17,231 nt of DNA from Geodermatophilaceae bacterium (lineage in GTDB: Bacteria; Actinomycetota; Actinomycetes; Mycobacteriales; Geodermatophilaceae), in NCBI GenBank assembly GCA_013696785.1, contig JACCXW010000333.1, positions 1 to 17,231 of the forward strand, read 5' to 3'. Numbering within the stretch: position 1 is the first letter of the stretch; each line of letters begins with the position of its first letter. The notes below the pieces were generated by a model. That model saw nothing but the letters and a program-made list of their open reading frames with translations. It searched no databases and was not told where the DNA came from. Below are positions 1-6,825 of this stretch, piece after piece. The position numbers and the translations under genes are program-made.

Positions 1-179
1 TATCTGGTATTAGCTCCGGTTTCCCGGGGTTATCCCAGTGCTAGGGGCAGGTTGCCCACGTGTTACTCACCCGTTCGCCGCTAGGGCATCCGCTCCGAAG
101 AGTGGAGCCTCGCTCGACTTGCATGTGTTAAGCACGCCGCCAGCGTTCGTCCTGAGCCAGGATCAAACTCTCCATAGAT
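1..179 (-). rRNA. rrs: 16S ribosomal RNA, 5' end (partial)
   Basis: Read on the minus strand, the sequence from about 174 contains GAGTTTGATCCTGGCTCAG, the universal 16S 5' primer site, followed by GACGAACGCTGGCGGCGTGC and TTAACACATGCAAGTCGAG, which are typical of actinobacterial small-subunit rRNA. It continues into GGGTGAGTAACACGTGGGCAAC and ends at the window edge in the variable region after ATACCAGATA. Only about the first 175 nt are present. The mature 5' end is estimated a few bases upstream of GGAGAGTTTGATC by comparison with other actinomycetes, so the boundary at 179 is approximate (plus or minus 5). The gene is transcribed leftward out of the window, and the rest of the rrn operon lies outside. 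Confidence 0.97.
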
Positions 180-452
180 GTCTATTACTCCAAGGCCGGG
201 ACGGCGAACCGTCACCGGTGAAGTGACAAGAAGAGCGGCACCACCGAAGCGGCACCACAATCACTGACCAAACGAGCTGTGTGCTCGATTGTCCATTTTC
301 AGATACTGCTTCCGGCACGTCGAGTACACCGGCCCGGGGGCGGGTCGATGTGTCGTCGTGCCGGCATTTGGCACTGACTTTTAGCACGCTGTTGAGTTCT
401 CAAGGAGCGGAGGCGCACCGCAGCAGGCCTTCCGGCCGTTCGCGGGGCAACT
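180..452 (-). other. rrn operon leader RNA (transcribed spacer upstream of 16S)
   Basis: This is the untranslated stretch from the predicted P2 transcription start (about 452) to the 16S 5' end. It holds the leader/antitermination motif at 385-404 and several foldable elements, in transcript order: GGCC-GGAA-GGCC (426-437); a two-part stem with outer arms ACAATC/GATTGT (292-287 and 262-257) enclosing CGAGC-ACACA-GCTCG (273-287); two direct copies of GTGGTGCCGCT (234-244 and 248-258); and GACGG-TTCG-CCGTC (200-213), a UUCG-capped hairpin close to the 16S start. Such structures in rrn leaders usually serve antitermination and RNase III processing; these assignments are inferred. I see no credible protein gene here. 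Confidence 0.75.
385..404 (-). promoter_or_regulatory. rrn leader boxA-type antitermination element
   Basis: The minus strand reads TTGAGAACTCAACAGCGTGC, matching the strongly conserved leader element found between rrn promoters and 16S in actinobacteria such as Streptomyces and Mycobacterium. It contains the near-palindrome TTGAG-AA-CTCAA and the boxA-type core TTGAGAACT. In other bacteria boxA binds NusB/S10 to make rRNA transcription resistant to Rho termination. That role is assumed here from the motif and its place. Confidence 0.85.
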
Positions 453-458
453 TATGGA

Positions 459-487
459 ACGTTACGCGGTCGGTTCCGCGGCGTCAA
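459..487 (-). promoter_or_regulatory. rrn promoter P2 (sigma70/HrdB-type)
   Basis: On the minus strand there is a -35 hexamer TTGACG (482-487), a 17-nt spacer, and a -10 hexamer TAACGT (459-464). Transcription would start near 452 at the sequence CATAAGTTGCCCC, which resembles the start region of other actinobacterial rrn promoters. It lies about 275 nt upstream of the 16S 5' end and about 55 nt upstream of the conserved leader motif. Spacing and both hexamers are close to consensus. Confidence 0.8.
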
Positions 488-635
488 ACCTGGGTCGCCC
501 CAGCCGGCCGCATCGCCCGCAGCCCCAGTATCCACGGCGGCATACGATGCCGCGCCTGGCTTTTCGGGGCGTCCCGTAGCCTGCTTCGCTGGTGCCGCCT
601 GAGCGGCCCGCACGGTTCGGCCGGGGATGCTGACG

Positions 636-664
636 ATGGTACGTGCGCGGGTGCCACCGGTCAA
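636..664 (-). promoter_or_regulatory. candidate rrn promoter P1 (upstream of P2)
   Basis: The minus strand carries TTGACC (659-664), a 17-nt spacer and TACCAT (636-641), which fits the actinobacterial TTGACN / TANNNT pattern. It is 177 bp upstream of P2 and 84 bp beyond the end of tyrS, as expected for tandem rrn promoters. The -10 is weaker than that of P2, so this is a candidate only. Confidence 0.5.
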
Positions 665-701
665 ACCAGTGCGACGGCGTGTCATGACTGTGGTTTCGTC
701 G

Positions 702-719
702 GCTGCACGAGCCTGCAGC
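702..719 (-). terminator. candidate hairpin terminator after tyrS
   Basis: A perfect 6-bp inverted repeat, GCTGCA-GGCTCG-TGCAGC, starts 29 bases after the tyrS stop and upstream of both rrn promoters. There is no U-tract after it, which is common for actinobacterial hairpins but makes terminator function uncertain. It is the only clear stem between tyrS and the rrn promoters. Confidence 0.35.
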
Positions 720-747
720 GATGGGATCGTCAGTCCCTTGAGCGCAC

Positions 748-2016
748 TCAGGCGGCGTCTACCCCGGCAACCGAACGCTTGCCGCGCCGCAGGACCAGCC
801 AGCGACCGTGCAGCAGGTCGGTGGGCCCGGCGCTCCATTCCGCATCGGTCACCCGCACGTTGTTGACGTAAGCCCCGCCTTCGGCCACTGCCCGCCGGGC
901 CGCCGAGGTGCTGGCACACAGGCCGGACATGTGCAGCATGGCGACCACCCCAGGCAGCTCTGGACCGATCCGGACCGTTCCGGCCTCGAGCAGAGCGGCC
1001 TGGAGTACGGGTTCGGGCACCGCGCGGAGGTCGCCCTGGCCGAAGAGGGCGGCGCTGGCGGCTTGAACCTGCTCGGTCGCCACGGCCCCGTGCACCAGCG
1101 TCGTCATCCGCTCCGCCAGGGTGCGCTGCGCTTCGCGGGCCGCCGGGCGGCTCACCACCGTTTCGGCCAGCCCCTCGATCTCGGCCCGGGTCAGGAAGGT
1201 GAACGTGCGCAACCGGCCGACCACGTCGGCATCATCGGTGTTGACCCAGTACTGGTACCAGGCGTAGGGCGACGTGAGTTCCGGATCCAGCCACATCGAC
1301 CCGCCGCCGGTGGACTTGCCGAACTTCTCCCCTGAGGCGTCGGTGACGAGCGGCATGGTGAGCGCGTGCGCCGTAGCCCCCTCGACGCGCCGGATCAGGT
1401 CGACACCCCCGACGATGTTGCCCCACTGGTCCGAACCACCGATCTGTAGCGTGCAGCCGGTGCGGCGGTACAGCTCGAGGTAGTCCATCGACTGCAACAG
1501 GAGGTAGCTGAACTCGGTGTAGCTGATGCCCCCGGCGTCCAGGCGACGGCGCACAGTGTCGCGGGACAGCATCACGTTGACCGAGAAGTGCTTGCCGATG
1601 TCACGGAGGAACTCCACCGTCGACAGGCCGGCCGTCCAATCGTTGTTGTCGACCAGGCGGGCGGCGTACTCGCCGTCGAAGTCGAGGAACTGCGACAGCT
1701 GCCGGCTGATCGGTACCAGCCACTGCTGGATCACCTCCACGGAGTTGAGCTGGCGCTCCCCGCCGGTGTCGCGCGGATCGCCGATCATCCCGGTGGCACC
1801 GCCGGCCAGTGCGATCGGCCGGTGGCCGGCCAGCTGGAACCGGCGCAGTGTCAGCAGTGGCACCAGGTGCCCGACGTGCAGGCTCGGGCCGGTGGGGTCG
1901 AAACCCGAGTACAGCGCGACCGGCCCCCCGTCGAGGGCGGCCCGCAGCGCCGCGTCGTCAGTGGTCTGCGCTATCAGTCCACGCCACTGCAGCTCGTCCA
2001 GGATGTGCTTGCTCAC
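748..2016 (-). CDS. tyrS: Tyrosyl-tRNA synthetase
   Basis: This cytosolic class I aminoacyl-tRNA synthetase charges tRNA-Tyr with tyrosine using ATP. In the 422-aa protein the signature SGFDPTGPSLHVGH (HIGH-type motif HVGH at residues 47-50) starts the Rossmann catalytic domain. The tyrosine pocket segments SYTEFSYLLLQSMDY and QIGGSDQWGNI follow, then KFGKS (residues 231-235, the KMSKS equivalent), and an S4-like RNA-binding domain forms the C-terminus. Length is normal for bacterial TyrRS. I chose the GTG at 2016 because GGAGAG (2026-2031) lies 9 bases upstream and the protein then starts SKHILDELQWRGLIAQ, like its relatives. An in-frame ATG at 2058 would add 14 residues, overlap the mpg stop as ATGA, and lacks a convincing ribosome binding site. 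The gene ends upstream of the rrn promoters. Confidence 0.96.
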   Translation of the reverse strand: MSKHILDELQWRGLIAQTTDDAALRAALDGGPVALYSGFDPTGPSLHVGHLVPLLTLRRFQLAGHRPIALAGGATGMIGDPRDTGGERQLNSVEVIQQWLVPISRQLSQFLDFDGEYAARLVDNNDWTAGLSTVEFLRDIGKHFSVNVMLSRDTVRRRLDAGGISYTEFSYLLLQSMDYLELYRRTGCTLQIGGSDQWGNIVGGVDLIRRVEGATAHALTMPLVTDASGEKFGKSTGGGSMWLDPELTSPYAWYQYWVNTDDADVVGRLRTFTFLTRAEIEGLAETVVSRPAAREAQRTLAERMTTLVHGAVATEQVQAASAALFGQGDLRAVPEPVLQAALLEAGTVRIGPELPGVVAMLHMSGLCASTSAARRAVAEGGAYVNNVRVTDAEWSAGPTDLLHGRWLVLRRGKRSVAGVDAA

Positions 2017-2025
2017 GGTGGCATT

Positions 2026-2031
2026 CTCTCC
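2026..2031 (-). promoter_or_regulatory. tyrS ribosome binding site
   Basis: GGAGAG on the minus strand, 9 bases before the GTG at 2014-2016. It decides the start in favour of this GTG over the upstream ATG at 2056-2058. Confidence 0.6.
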
Positions 2032-2051
2032 GATCGGCCCAGCAGGTTTCG

Positions 2052-2097
2052 TGATCATGGGATCCGGCCGGGCGGGACCGGCGCGATCCCATGATCA
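2052..2097. repeat. Perfect 13-bp inverted repeat across the mpg stop codon
   Basis: Arms TGATCATGGGATC (2052-2064) and GATCCCATGATCA (2085-2097) are exact reverse complements separated by 20 bases of G/C-rich spacer. The arms are much more A/T-rich than the surroundings. The element encodes the last roughly 14 residues of the Mpg reading frame and its TGA stop, and contains the upstream in-frame ATG of tyrS. In the mpg-tyrS mRNA it would form a stable hairpin just before the tyrS ribosome binding site. It has no U-tract. It could be a REP-like intergenic palindrome, an attenuator or a terminator; only one copy is in this window. Confidence 0.7.
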
Positions 2098-2663
2098 TCA
2101 GGGTCGCCGCGGCGGAGCGGGCTCGGTCGGAAGGAACTGACCGACGGCGCCGACGGCACCCAGAAACGCCACGGCAGCTCGGCGGCCTTGCTGACTCCGA
2201 CCCGCGGGCCGGTGCGGACCTCGGGCGTAGCGGTGCCCAGCGTCAGCCCGATGCGACTGGCTGCCTCGAGCAGATCCATCCCGTCGTCGTCACCGGCGAT
2301 GCCCAGCGCCTTGGTCAGCCGAGCCGGCCCGCGACCGAGCTCGTCGTCGGTGCGGGCGCTGGGCCGGCGGCGTCTGGCGAGTTCCACGCCGTCGACCACA
2401 TCGGCCGCCCGCAGCAGCACCGCACCGGCGGTGCCTGCGGGCTGGCAGACGATGTTGGCGCACCAGTGCATCCCGTAGCTGAGGTAGACGTACAGGTGTC
2501 CCGGCGGGCCGAACATGACCGCCGTACGCCGGGTGGGTCCACGGAACGCGTGCGACGCGGCGTCGGCCGGCCCCTCGTACGCCTCGACCTCGGTGAGCCG
2601 CACGGCCACGGTCCCGTCGCCTGAGTCCACCCGTAGCGTCGCGCCCAGGAGCTCCGGGGCCAC
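2055..2663 (-). CDS. mpg: 3-methyladenine DNA glycosylase, AAG/MPG family
   Basis: This monofunctional base-excision repair enzyme removes alkylated and deaminated purines such as 3-methyladenine. Family landmarks are all visible: EVEAYEGPADAASHAFRG with the catalytic Glu, the segment VMFGPPGHLYVYLSYGMHWCANIV, AVLLRAA, RGPARLTKALGI, and GPRVGVSKAAELPWRFW. The given start is the GTG at 2663, but homology reaches further upstream: in-frame codons back to 2702 read NLRAFLARPAVQ, which looks like the usual family N-terminus. No ATG, GTG or TTG is in frame there; only CTG at 2700-2702, which overlaps the argH stop as CTGA. The C-terminal tail DDHGIAPVPPGRIP is encoded by an inverted repeat and is not typical of the family. 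The gene follows argH directly and precedes tyrS, so it is probably in the same transcript. Confidence 0.9.
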   Translation of the reverse strand: MAPELLGATLRVDSGDGTVAVRLTEVEAYEGPADAASHAFRGPTRRTAVMFGPPGHLYVYLSYGMHWCANIVCQPAGTAGAVLLRAADVVDGVELARRRRPSARTDDELGRGPARLTKALGIAGDDDGMDLLEAASRIGLTLGTATPEVRTGPRVGVSKAAELPWRFWVPSAPSVSSFRPSPLRRGDPDDHGIAPVPPGRIP

Positions 2664-2698
2664 CTGTACGGCGGGGCGGGCCAGGAACGCGCGCAGGT

Positions 2699-4162
2699 TC
2701 AGCGCGACCCGCCCGGTGGCCCGCCGGATGATCCGCCCTGTGCCCAGGCCGCGTGTTCGTGCGCCAGATCGGCCAGTGCCGACAGCTGCTCGGCGACCCG
2801 GGCGGGCGCCGTACCGCCCAGTGCCGACCGGGCCTGGACGGCGCCGGTCACCGAGAGGACGGACCGAACCCCCGGGGTCAGTGCAGGGTCGACCGCGGCG
2901 AGGTCGGCGTCGGTGAGTTCATCCAGTTCCAGGCCGCGTTCGGAGCAGGCCCTGACCATCGCTCCCGCGATCTCGTGCGCCTCACGGAACGCCGTACCCT
3001 CCCGCACCAGCCACTCCGCGACATCCGTGGCCAGCGCGAATCCCTGCCCCGCCGCGGCCGCAATCCGCTCGGTCCGGATCGTCAACGAGGCCATCATCCC
3101 GGCAACGGCGGGGAGCAGGACGAGCAGCTGCTCGACGGTGTCGAACACCGGCTCCTTGTCCTCCTGAAGATCCCGGTCGTAGGCCAGCGGCAGACCCTTG
3201 AGCGTCACCATCAACCCGGTGAGATTCCCGATGAAGCGGCCGGACTTGCCGCGGGCCAGTTCGGCGATGTCGGGGTTCTTCTTCTGCGGCATGATCGAGG
3301 AGCCGGTGGAATAGGCGTCGTCGAGCTCCGCCCAGCCGAACTCGGTGGAGGCCCACAGCACGACCTCCTCCCCGAGCCGCGACAGGTGTACGCCGAGCAG
3401 CGCCGCCACGAACAGGAACTCAGCGGCGAAGTCGCGGTCGGAGACGGCGTCGATGGAATTCGCCGCCGCCGAGTCGAACCCCAGCTCGCGAGCGGTGGCG
3501 GCCGGGTCCAGCCGCAGCGATGAGCCGGCCAGCGCTCCCGAGCCGAGCGGCGAGACGGCTGCCCGCCGGTCCCAGTCGCGGAAGCGGTCCACGTCGCGGG
3601 TGAACGCATACACATGCGCGAGCAGCTGGTGCGCGAAGAGAATCGGCTGAGCGTGCTGAAGATGCGTCAAGCCGGGTGCGGGCACGGCCCGATGCCGCTC
3701 GGCCAGCGAGACGATCGCAGTCTCCAACTCCGAGACCCGCGCGACGATCCGGCGTACGCCGTCGCGCAGGTACAGCCGCAGGTCGGTGGCCACCTGGTCG
3801 TTGCGACTGCGGCCGGCCCGGAGCTTGCCACCGAGACTGCCCAGCCGCTCCAGCAGGCCGCGCTCCAGTGCGGTGTGGACGTCCTCGTCGTCGGCGGTCG
3901 GGCGGAAGCTGCCGTCGGCGACCGCCCCCGTCAGATCGTCGAGGGCGGCAAGCATTCGGTCGAGCTCATCGGCATCCAGCAGCCCGGCGCCGTTCAGGAC
4001 GCGGGCATGTGCCCGGGACGCAGCCAGGTCGTACGGCGCCAGCCGCCAGTCGAAGTGCACCGACAGCGACAGTGCGGCGAGCGCCTCCGACGGACCGGTC
4101 GCGAACCGTCCACCCCAAAGGCGCAGCGGTTCGGCTCGCGCTTCGGAGTCGGAACGGGTCAC
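2699..4162 (-). CDS. argH: Argininosuccinate lyase
   Basis: ArgH catalyses the last step of arginine synthesis, splitting argininosuccinate into arginine and fumarate; it belongs to the homotetrameric aspartase/fumarase superfamily. The 487-aa protein starts TRSDSEARAEPLRLWGGRF; LWGGRF is the usual ArgH N-terminal motif. It contains HTALERGLLERLG, KLRAGRSRNDQVATDLRL, THLQHAQPILFAHQ, and the superfamily signature GSSIMPQKKNPD with its catalytic Ser. The GTG at 4162 is preferred because it overlaps the argG stop (GTGA) and gives the normal N-terminus; a start at 4222 would add 20 residues that read as argG shadow. Last gene of the arg block, coupled to mpg downstream. A Gly/Ser-rich tail ends the protein. 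Confidence 0.97.
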   Translation of the reverse strand: MTRSDSEARAEPLRLWGGRFATGPSEALAALSLSVHFDWRLAPYDLAASRAHARVLNGAGLLDADELDRMLAALDDLTGAVADGSFRPTADDEDVHTALERGLLERLGSLGGKLRAGRSRNDQVATDLRLYLRDGVRRIVARVSELETAIVSLAERHRAVPAPGLTHLQHAQPILFAHQLLAHVYAFTRDVDRFRDWDRRAAVSPLGSGALAGSSLRLDPAATARELGFDSAAANSIDAVSDRDFAAEFLFVAALLGVHLSRLGEEVVLWASTEFGWAELDDAYSTGSSIMPQKKNPDIAELARGKSGRFIGNLTGLMVTLKGLPLAYDRDLQEDKEPVFDTVEQLLVLLPAVAGMMASLTIRTERIAAAAGQGFALATDVAEWLVREGTAFREAHEIAGAMVRACSERGLELDELTDADLAAVDPALTPGVRSVLSVTGAVQARSALGGTAPARVAEQLSALADLAHEHAAWAQGGSSGGPPGGSR

Positions 4163-5373
4163 CCGCCAGAGCCTGCCAGACGAGCGTCGCGGGCCGCGGC
4201 CAGCTTGCTGGGCATCCCCCACAGCTCGACGAAGCCGCGGGCGAGCCGCTGGTCGAACGTGTCCTGGCTGTCGTACGTCGCGAGTTCGTAGTCGTACAGC
4301 GACGCCGCACTCCGCCGTCCCGTCGGCACCGCCCGCCCACCGTGCAGCCGCAACCGGACCTCGCCGCTGACGTTGACCGAAGCAGCCTCGAGGAAGCTGT
4401 CCAGGGCGCGCTTGAGCGGGGAGTACCAGAGACCGTCGTACACTAATTCGCCCCAGCGCTGCGAGACCTGGCGCTTGAACCGGGCCAGATCCCGCTCAAG
4501 CGTCACCGACTCCAGCTCCTGATGCGCCGTGATCAGCGTGATGGCTCCGGGCGCCTCGTACACCTCACGGCTCTTGATGCCGACCAGCCGGTCCTCGACC
4601 ATGTCCAGTCGGCCGACCCCCTGCGCACCGGCCCGGCGGTTCAGGATCTCGATGGCCGACAGCATGCCGACCGGTTCGCCGTCGATCGCGGTGGGTACGC
4701 CGTGCGTGAACGTGATGACAACCTCGTCGGGTTCGCGGTCGACCGATGGGTCCGCGGTGTAGCTGTAGACGTCCTCGATCGGCGCGTTCCAGATGTCCTC
4801 GAGGAAGCCGGTCTCGACCGCACGGCCCCAGACGTTCTGGTCGATCGAGTACGGCGACTTCTTCGTCACGTCGATCGGGAGGTTCTTCTCCTCGGCGTAC
4901 GCGATCGCCTTGTCCCGCGTCATCCCGGAGTCGCGCACGGGCGCGAGAACCTTGAGATGGGGCGCGAGCGCACCGATGCCGACCTCGAACCGGACCTGGT
5001 CGTTGCCCTTGCCGGTGCAGCCGTGCGCCACCGTGTCCGCGCCGTGATAGGTCGCCGCGGCGACGAGATGCTTGGCGATCACGGGCCGGGACAGCGCCGA
5101 GACGAGCGGGTACCGATCCATGTAGAGCGCGTTGGCTTTGAGCGCCGGAAGGCAGAAGTCGTCAGCGAACTCCTCCCGCATGTCGGCCACGACCGCTTCG
5201 ACCGCGCCGCAGTCCAGGGCGCGCTGCCGGATCACATCCATGTCCTCGCCACCCTGGCCGAGGTCGCCGGCGACAGCGATCACCTCCGCGCCGGTCTGAT
5301 CGGCGATCCAGCCGATTGCCACCGACGTGTCCAGACCGCCGGAGTACGCGAGCACTATCCGTTTACTACTCAT
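4159..5373 (-). CDS. argG: Argininosuccinate synthase
   Basis: ArgG joins citrulline and aspartate with ATP to give argininosuccinate. The 404-aa protein begins SSKRIVLAYSGGLDTSVAIGW, where AYSGGLDTS is the PP-loop ATP-binding motif of the N-type ATP pyrophosphatase family. GCTGKGNDQVRFE, the second signature of ArgG, follows at about residues 117-129, then the synthetase domain with YSIDQNVWGRAVE and GVPTAIDGEPV. Length is typical. The ATG at 5373 overlaps the argR stop as ATGA, and a purine-rich GAGGAAGGGA (5378-5387) precedes it. The TGA stop overlaps the argH GTG start. This is the longest well-conserved ORF of the block and has no anomalies. Confidence 0.98.
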   Translation of the reverse strand: MSSKRIVLAYSGGLDTSVAIGWIADQTGAEVIAVAGDLGQGGEDMDVIRQRALDCGAVEAVVADMREEFADDFCLPALKANALYMDRYPLVSALSRPVIAKHLVAAATYHGADTVAHGCTGKGNDQVRFEVGIGALAPHLKVLAPVRDSGMTRDKAIAYAEEKNLPIDVTKKSPYSIDQNVWGRAVETGFLEDIWNAPIEDVYSYTADPSVDREPDEVVITFTHGVPTAIDGEPVGMLSAIEILNRRAGAQGVGRLDMVEDRLVGIKSREVYEAPGAITLITAHQELESVTLERDLARFKRQVSQRWGELVYDGLWYSPLKRALDSFLEAASVNVSGEVRLRLHGGRAVPTGRRSAASLYDYELATYDSQDTFDQRLARGFVELWGMPSKLAAARDARLAGSGG

Positions 5374-5891
5374 GACGTCCCTTCCTCAGAATGGGCACCG
5401 GCGGCCAGGACGCGCAGCCGGCCGGCAAGCTCGTGACCGCCGTCCGCGGCTCTGGCCACGCACAGGACCGTGTCGTCACCCGCAATGGTGCCGAGGACAT
5501 ACGGCAGTCCGGAGCGATCCAGCGCCGAGGCGAGGAACTGCGCGGCGCCCGGCGGTGTCCGCAGGACGGCGAGGTTTCCACTCGCCTCCACGTCGACGAG
5601 CAGCTCGGCCAGCAGCCGGACCAGCCTGGCCGGCGCCGCCTCCGACGGCCGCAACGGGGCCTGCCCCTCATCCGGTACGACGTACGCGCCGGCACCTCCA
5701 TCGGCACCGCGCAGTTTGGCCGCGCCCAGTTCCTCGAGGTCGCGGGACAGCGTCGCCTGAGTCACCACCACCCCCTCGGCGGCGAGCAGCCGGGCCAGCT
5801 CGGCCTGCGAGTGGACCGGCTGCGCCTGGACGAGCGCGACGATCCGCGCGTGCCGGGCGCTGCGCGTCAGCGGAGCGTGAGTGGTGGTCAT
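5370..5891 (-). CDS. argR: Arginine repressor ArgR
   Basis: ArgR is an arginine-responsive hexameric DNA-binding protein that represses arginine biosynthesis by binding ARG boxes. The 173-aa protein has an N-terminal winged helix (residues about 10-65), with RHARIVALVQAQPVHSQAELARLLAAEG followed by the recognition segment VTQATLSRDLEELGAAKLRG. The C-terminal oligomerisation and arginine-binding domain carries GTIAGDDTVLCVA, with the GDD(T) ligand motif. It starts at ATG 5891, 10 bases after the argF stop, the only junction in the arg block that is not an overlap. Its stop overlaps argG as ATGA. Its position inside the operon means it would regulate its own expression through the ARG boxes before argC. 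Confidence 0.96.
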   Translation of the reverse strand: MTTTHAPLTRSARHARIVALVQAQPVHSQAELARLLAAEGVVVTQATLSRDLEELGAAKLRGADGGAGAYVVPDEGQAPLRPSEAAPARLVRLLAELLVDVEASGNLAVLRTPPGAAQFLASALDRSGLPYVLGTIAGDDTVLCVARAADGGHELAGRLRVLAAGAHSEEGTS

Positions 5892-5901
5892 CGGCACGGG
5901 C

Positions 5902-6825
5902 CTATCCGGACCTTTCCAGCAGCCAGGTGAGCAGCGCCTTCTGGGCGTGCAGCCGATTCTCCGCTTCGTCCCACACCACGCTGGCCGGCCCGTCGATGAC
6001 CGCCGCGGCGATCTCCTTGCCGCGGTACGCCGGAAGGCAGTGCAACACCACCGCGTCGTTCCCGCGGGCCAGTGCCGCCTCGTCCAGCGAGTAGGGCAGG
6101 AACGGGGCGGAACGTGCGTCTCCCTCACCTTCCTGGCCCATGGATACCCACGTGTCGGTGGCCAGCACGTCGGCGCCGTCGCACGCCTCGGCCGGGTCCG
6201 GCATGAACGTCGCCGACCCACCCGTCCCGGCGGCGATCCGACGGGCCTGGTCCAGGATGGCGGGGTCCGGCGGATAGCCGGCCGGCGCGGCGATCCGGAC
6301 GTGCATGCCTGCAAGCGCCCCGCCCAGCAGATATGAGTGCGACATGTTGTTCGCACCGTCGCCGAGGTAGGTGAGGATCAGCCCGTCCAGGGCCTTCTTG
6401 CGCTCCCGCACCGTCTGCAGGTCGGCGAGGATCTGACACGGGTGGAACTCATCGGTCAGGGCATTGACGACCGGGACCCGACTGACCGATCCCATCGCCG
6501 CGATCCGCTCCTGACCGAACGTTCGCCAGACGATGGCTGCGCACTGCCGCTCGAGCACCCGGGTGGTGTCCTCGATGGGCTCGCCGCGGCCGAGCTGCGT
6601 CCCGAGCGAGTCGATCACGAGTGGGTAGCCGCCGAGTTCGGCGATGCCCACCGCGAAGCTCACCCGGGTCCGGGTGGAGGGCTTGTCGAAGATCACGGCG
6701 ACCGCCTTCGGCCCCTCCAGCGGGCGGGCCGCGAACCGGTCGGCTTTGAGCCTGTCGGCCAGATCCAGGATGTCGGCCTGCTCTTCTGATGTCAGGTCGT
6801 CGTCGCGGAGGAGGTGTCGAACCAT
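5902..6825 (-). CDS. argF: Ornithine carbamoyltransferase (anabolic)
   Basis: This enzyme transfers the carbamoyl group of carbamoyl phosphate to ornithine, giving citrulline. The 307-aa protein starts VRHLLRDDDLTSEEQADILDLA. It has the carbamoyl phosphate site DKPSTRTR (residues 47-54), the motif FHPCQILADL, the ornithine-binding DTWVSMGQE, and HCLPAYRG with the catalytic Cys near the C-terminus. The start ATG at 6825 overlaps the argD TAA stop by one base (TAATG), with GGAG (6833-6836) 7 bases upstream. Longer readings of this frame into argD are shadow. Its place between argD and argR favours the biosynthetic ArgF over a catabolic ArcB. Confidence 0.97.
   Translation of the reverse strand: MVRHLLRDDDLTSEEQADILDLADRLKADRFAARPLEGPKAVAVIFDKPSTRTRVSFAVGIAELGGYPLVIDSLGTQLGRGEPIEDTTRVLERQCAAIVWRTFGQERIAAMGSVSRVPVVNALTDEFHPCQILADLQTVRERKKALDGLILTYLGDGANNMSHSYLLGGALAGMHVRIAAPAGYPPDPAILDQARRIAAGTGGSATFMPDPAEACDGADVLATDTWVSMGQEGEGDARSAPFLPYSLDEAALARGNDAVVLHCLPAYRGKEIAAAVIDGPASVVWDEAENRLHAQKALLTWLLERSG

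Noticed and set aside
510..560. A third rrn promoter using GATACT near 529-534
   Set aside because: No acceptable -35 lies 16-19 bases upstream of it on the minus strand.
281..871. 196-aa plus-strand open frame across the rrn leader
   Set aside because: It is antisense to the leader and the end of tyrS, Arg/Ser-rich, with no ribosome binding site; an artefact of high GC.
452..919. 155-aa minus-strand open frame running from tyrS through the rrn promoters
   Set aside because: It is a frame shadow of tyrS that continues over both rrn promoter candidates; its low-complexity Ala/Arg/Gly composition and lack of a start signal do not support a protein.
2065..2097. Rho-independent terminator between mpg and tyrS
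   Set aside because: The inverted repeat is strong but there is no T-tract on either side and it overlaps coding sequence, so I list it as a repeat and not as a terminator.
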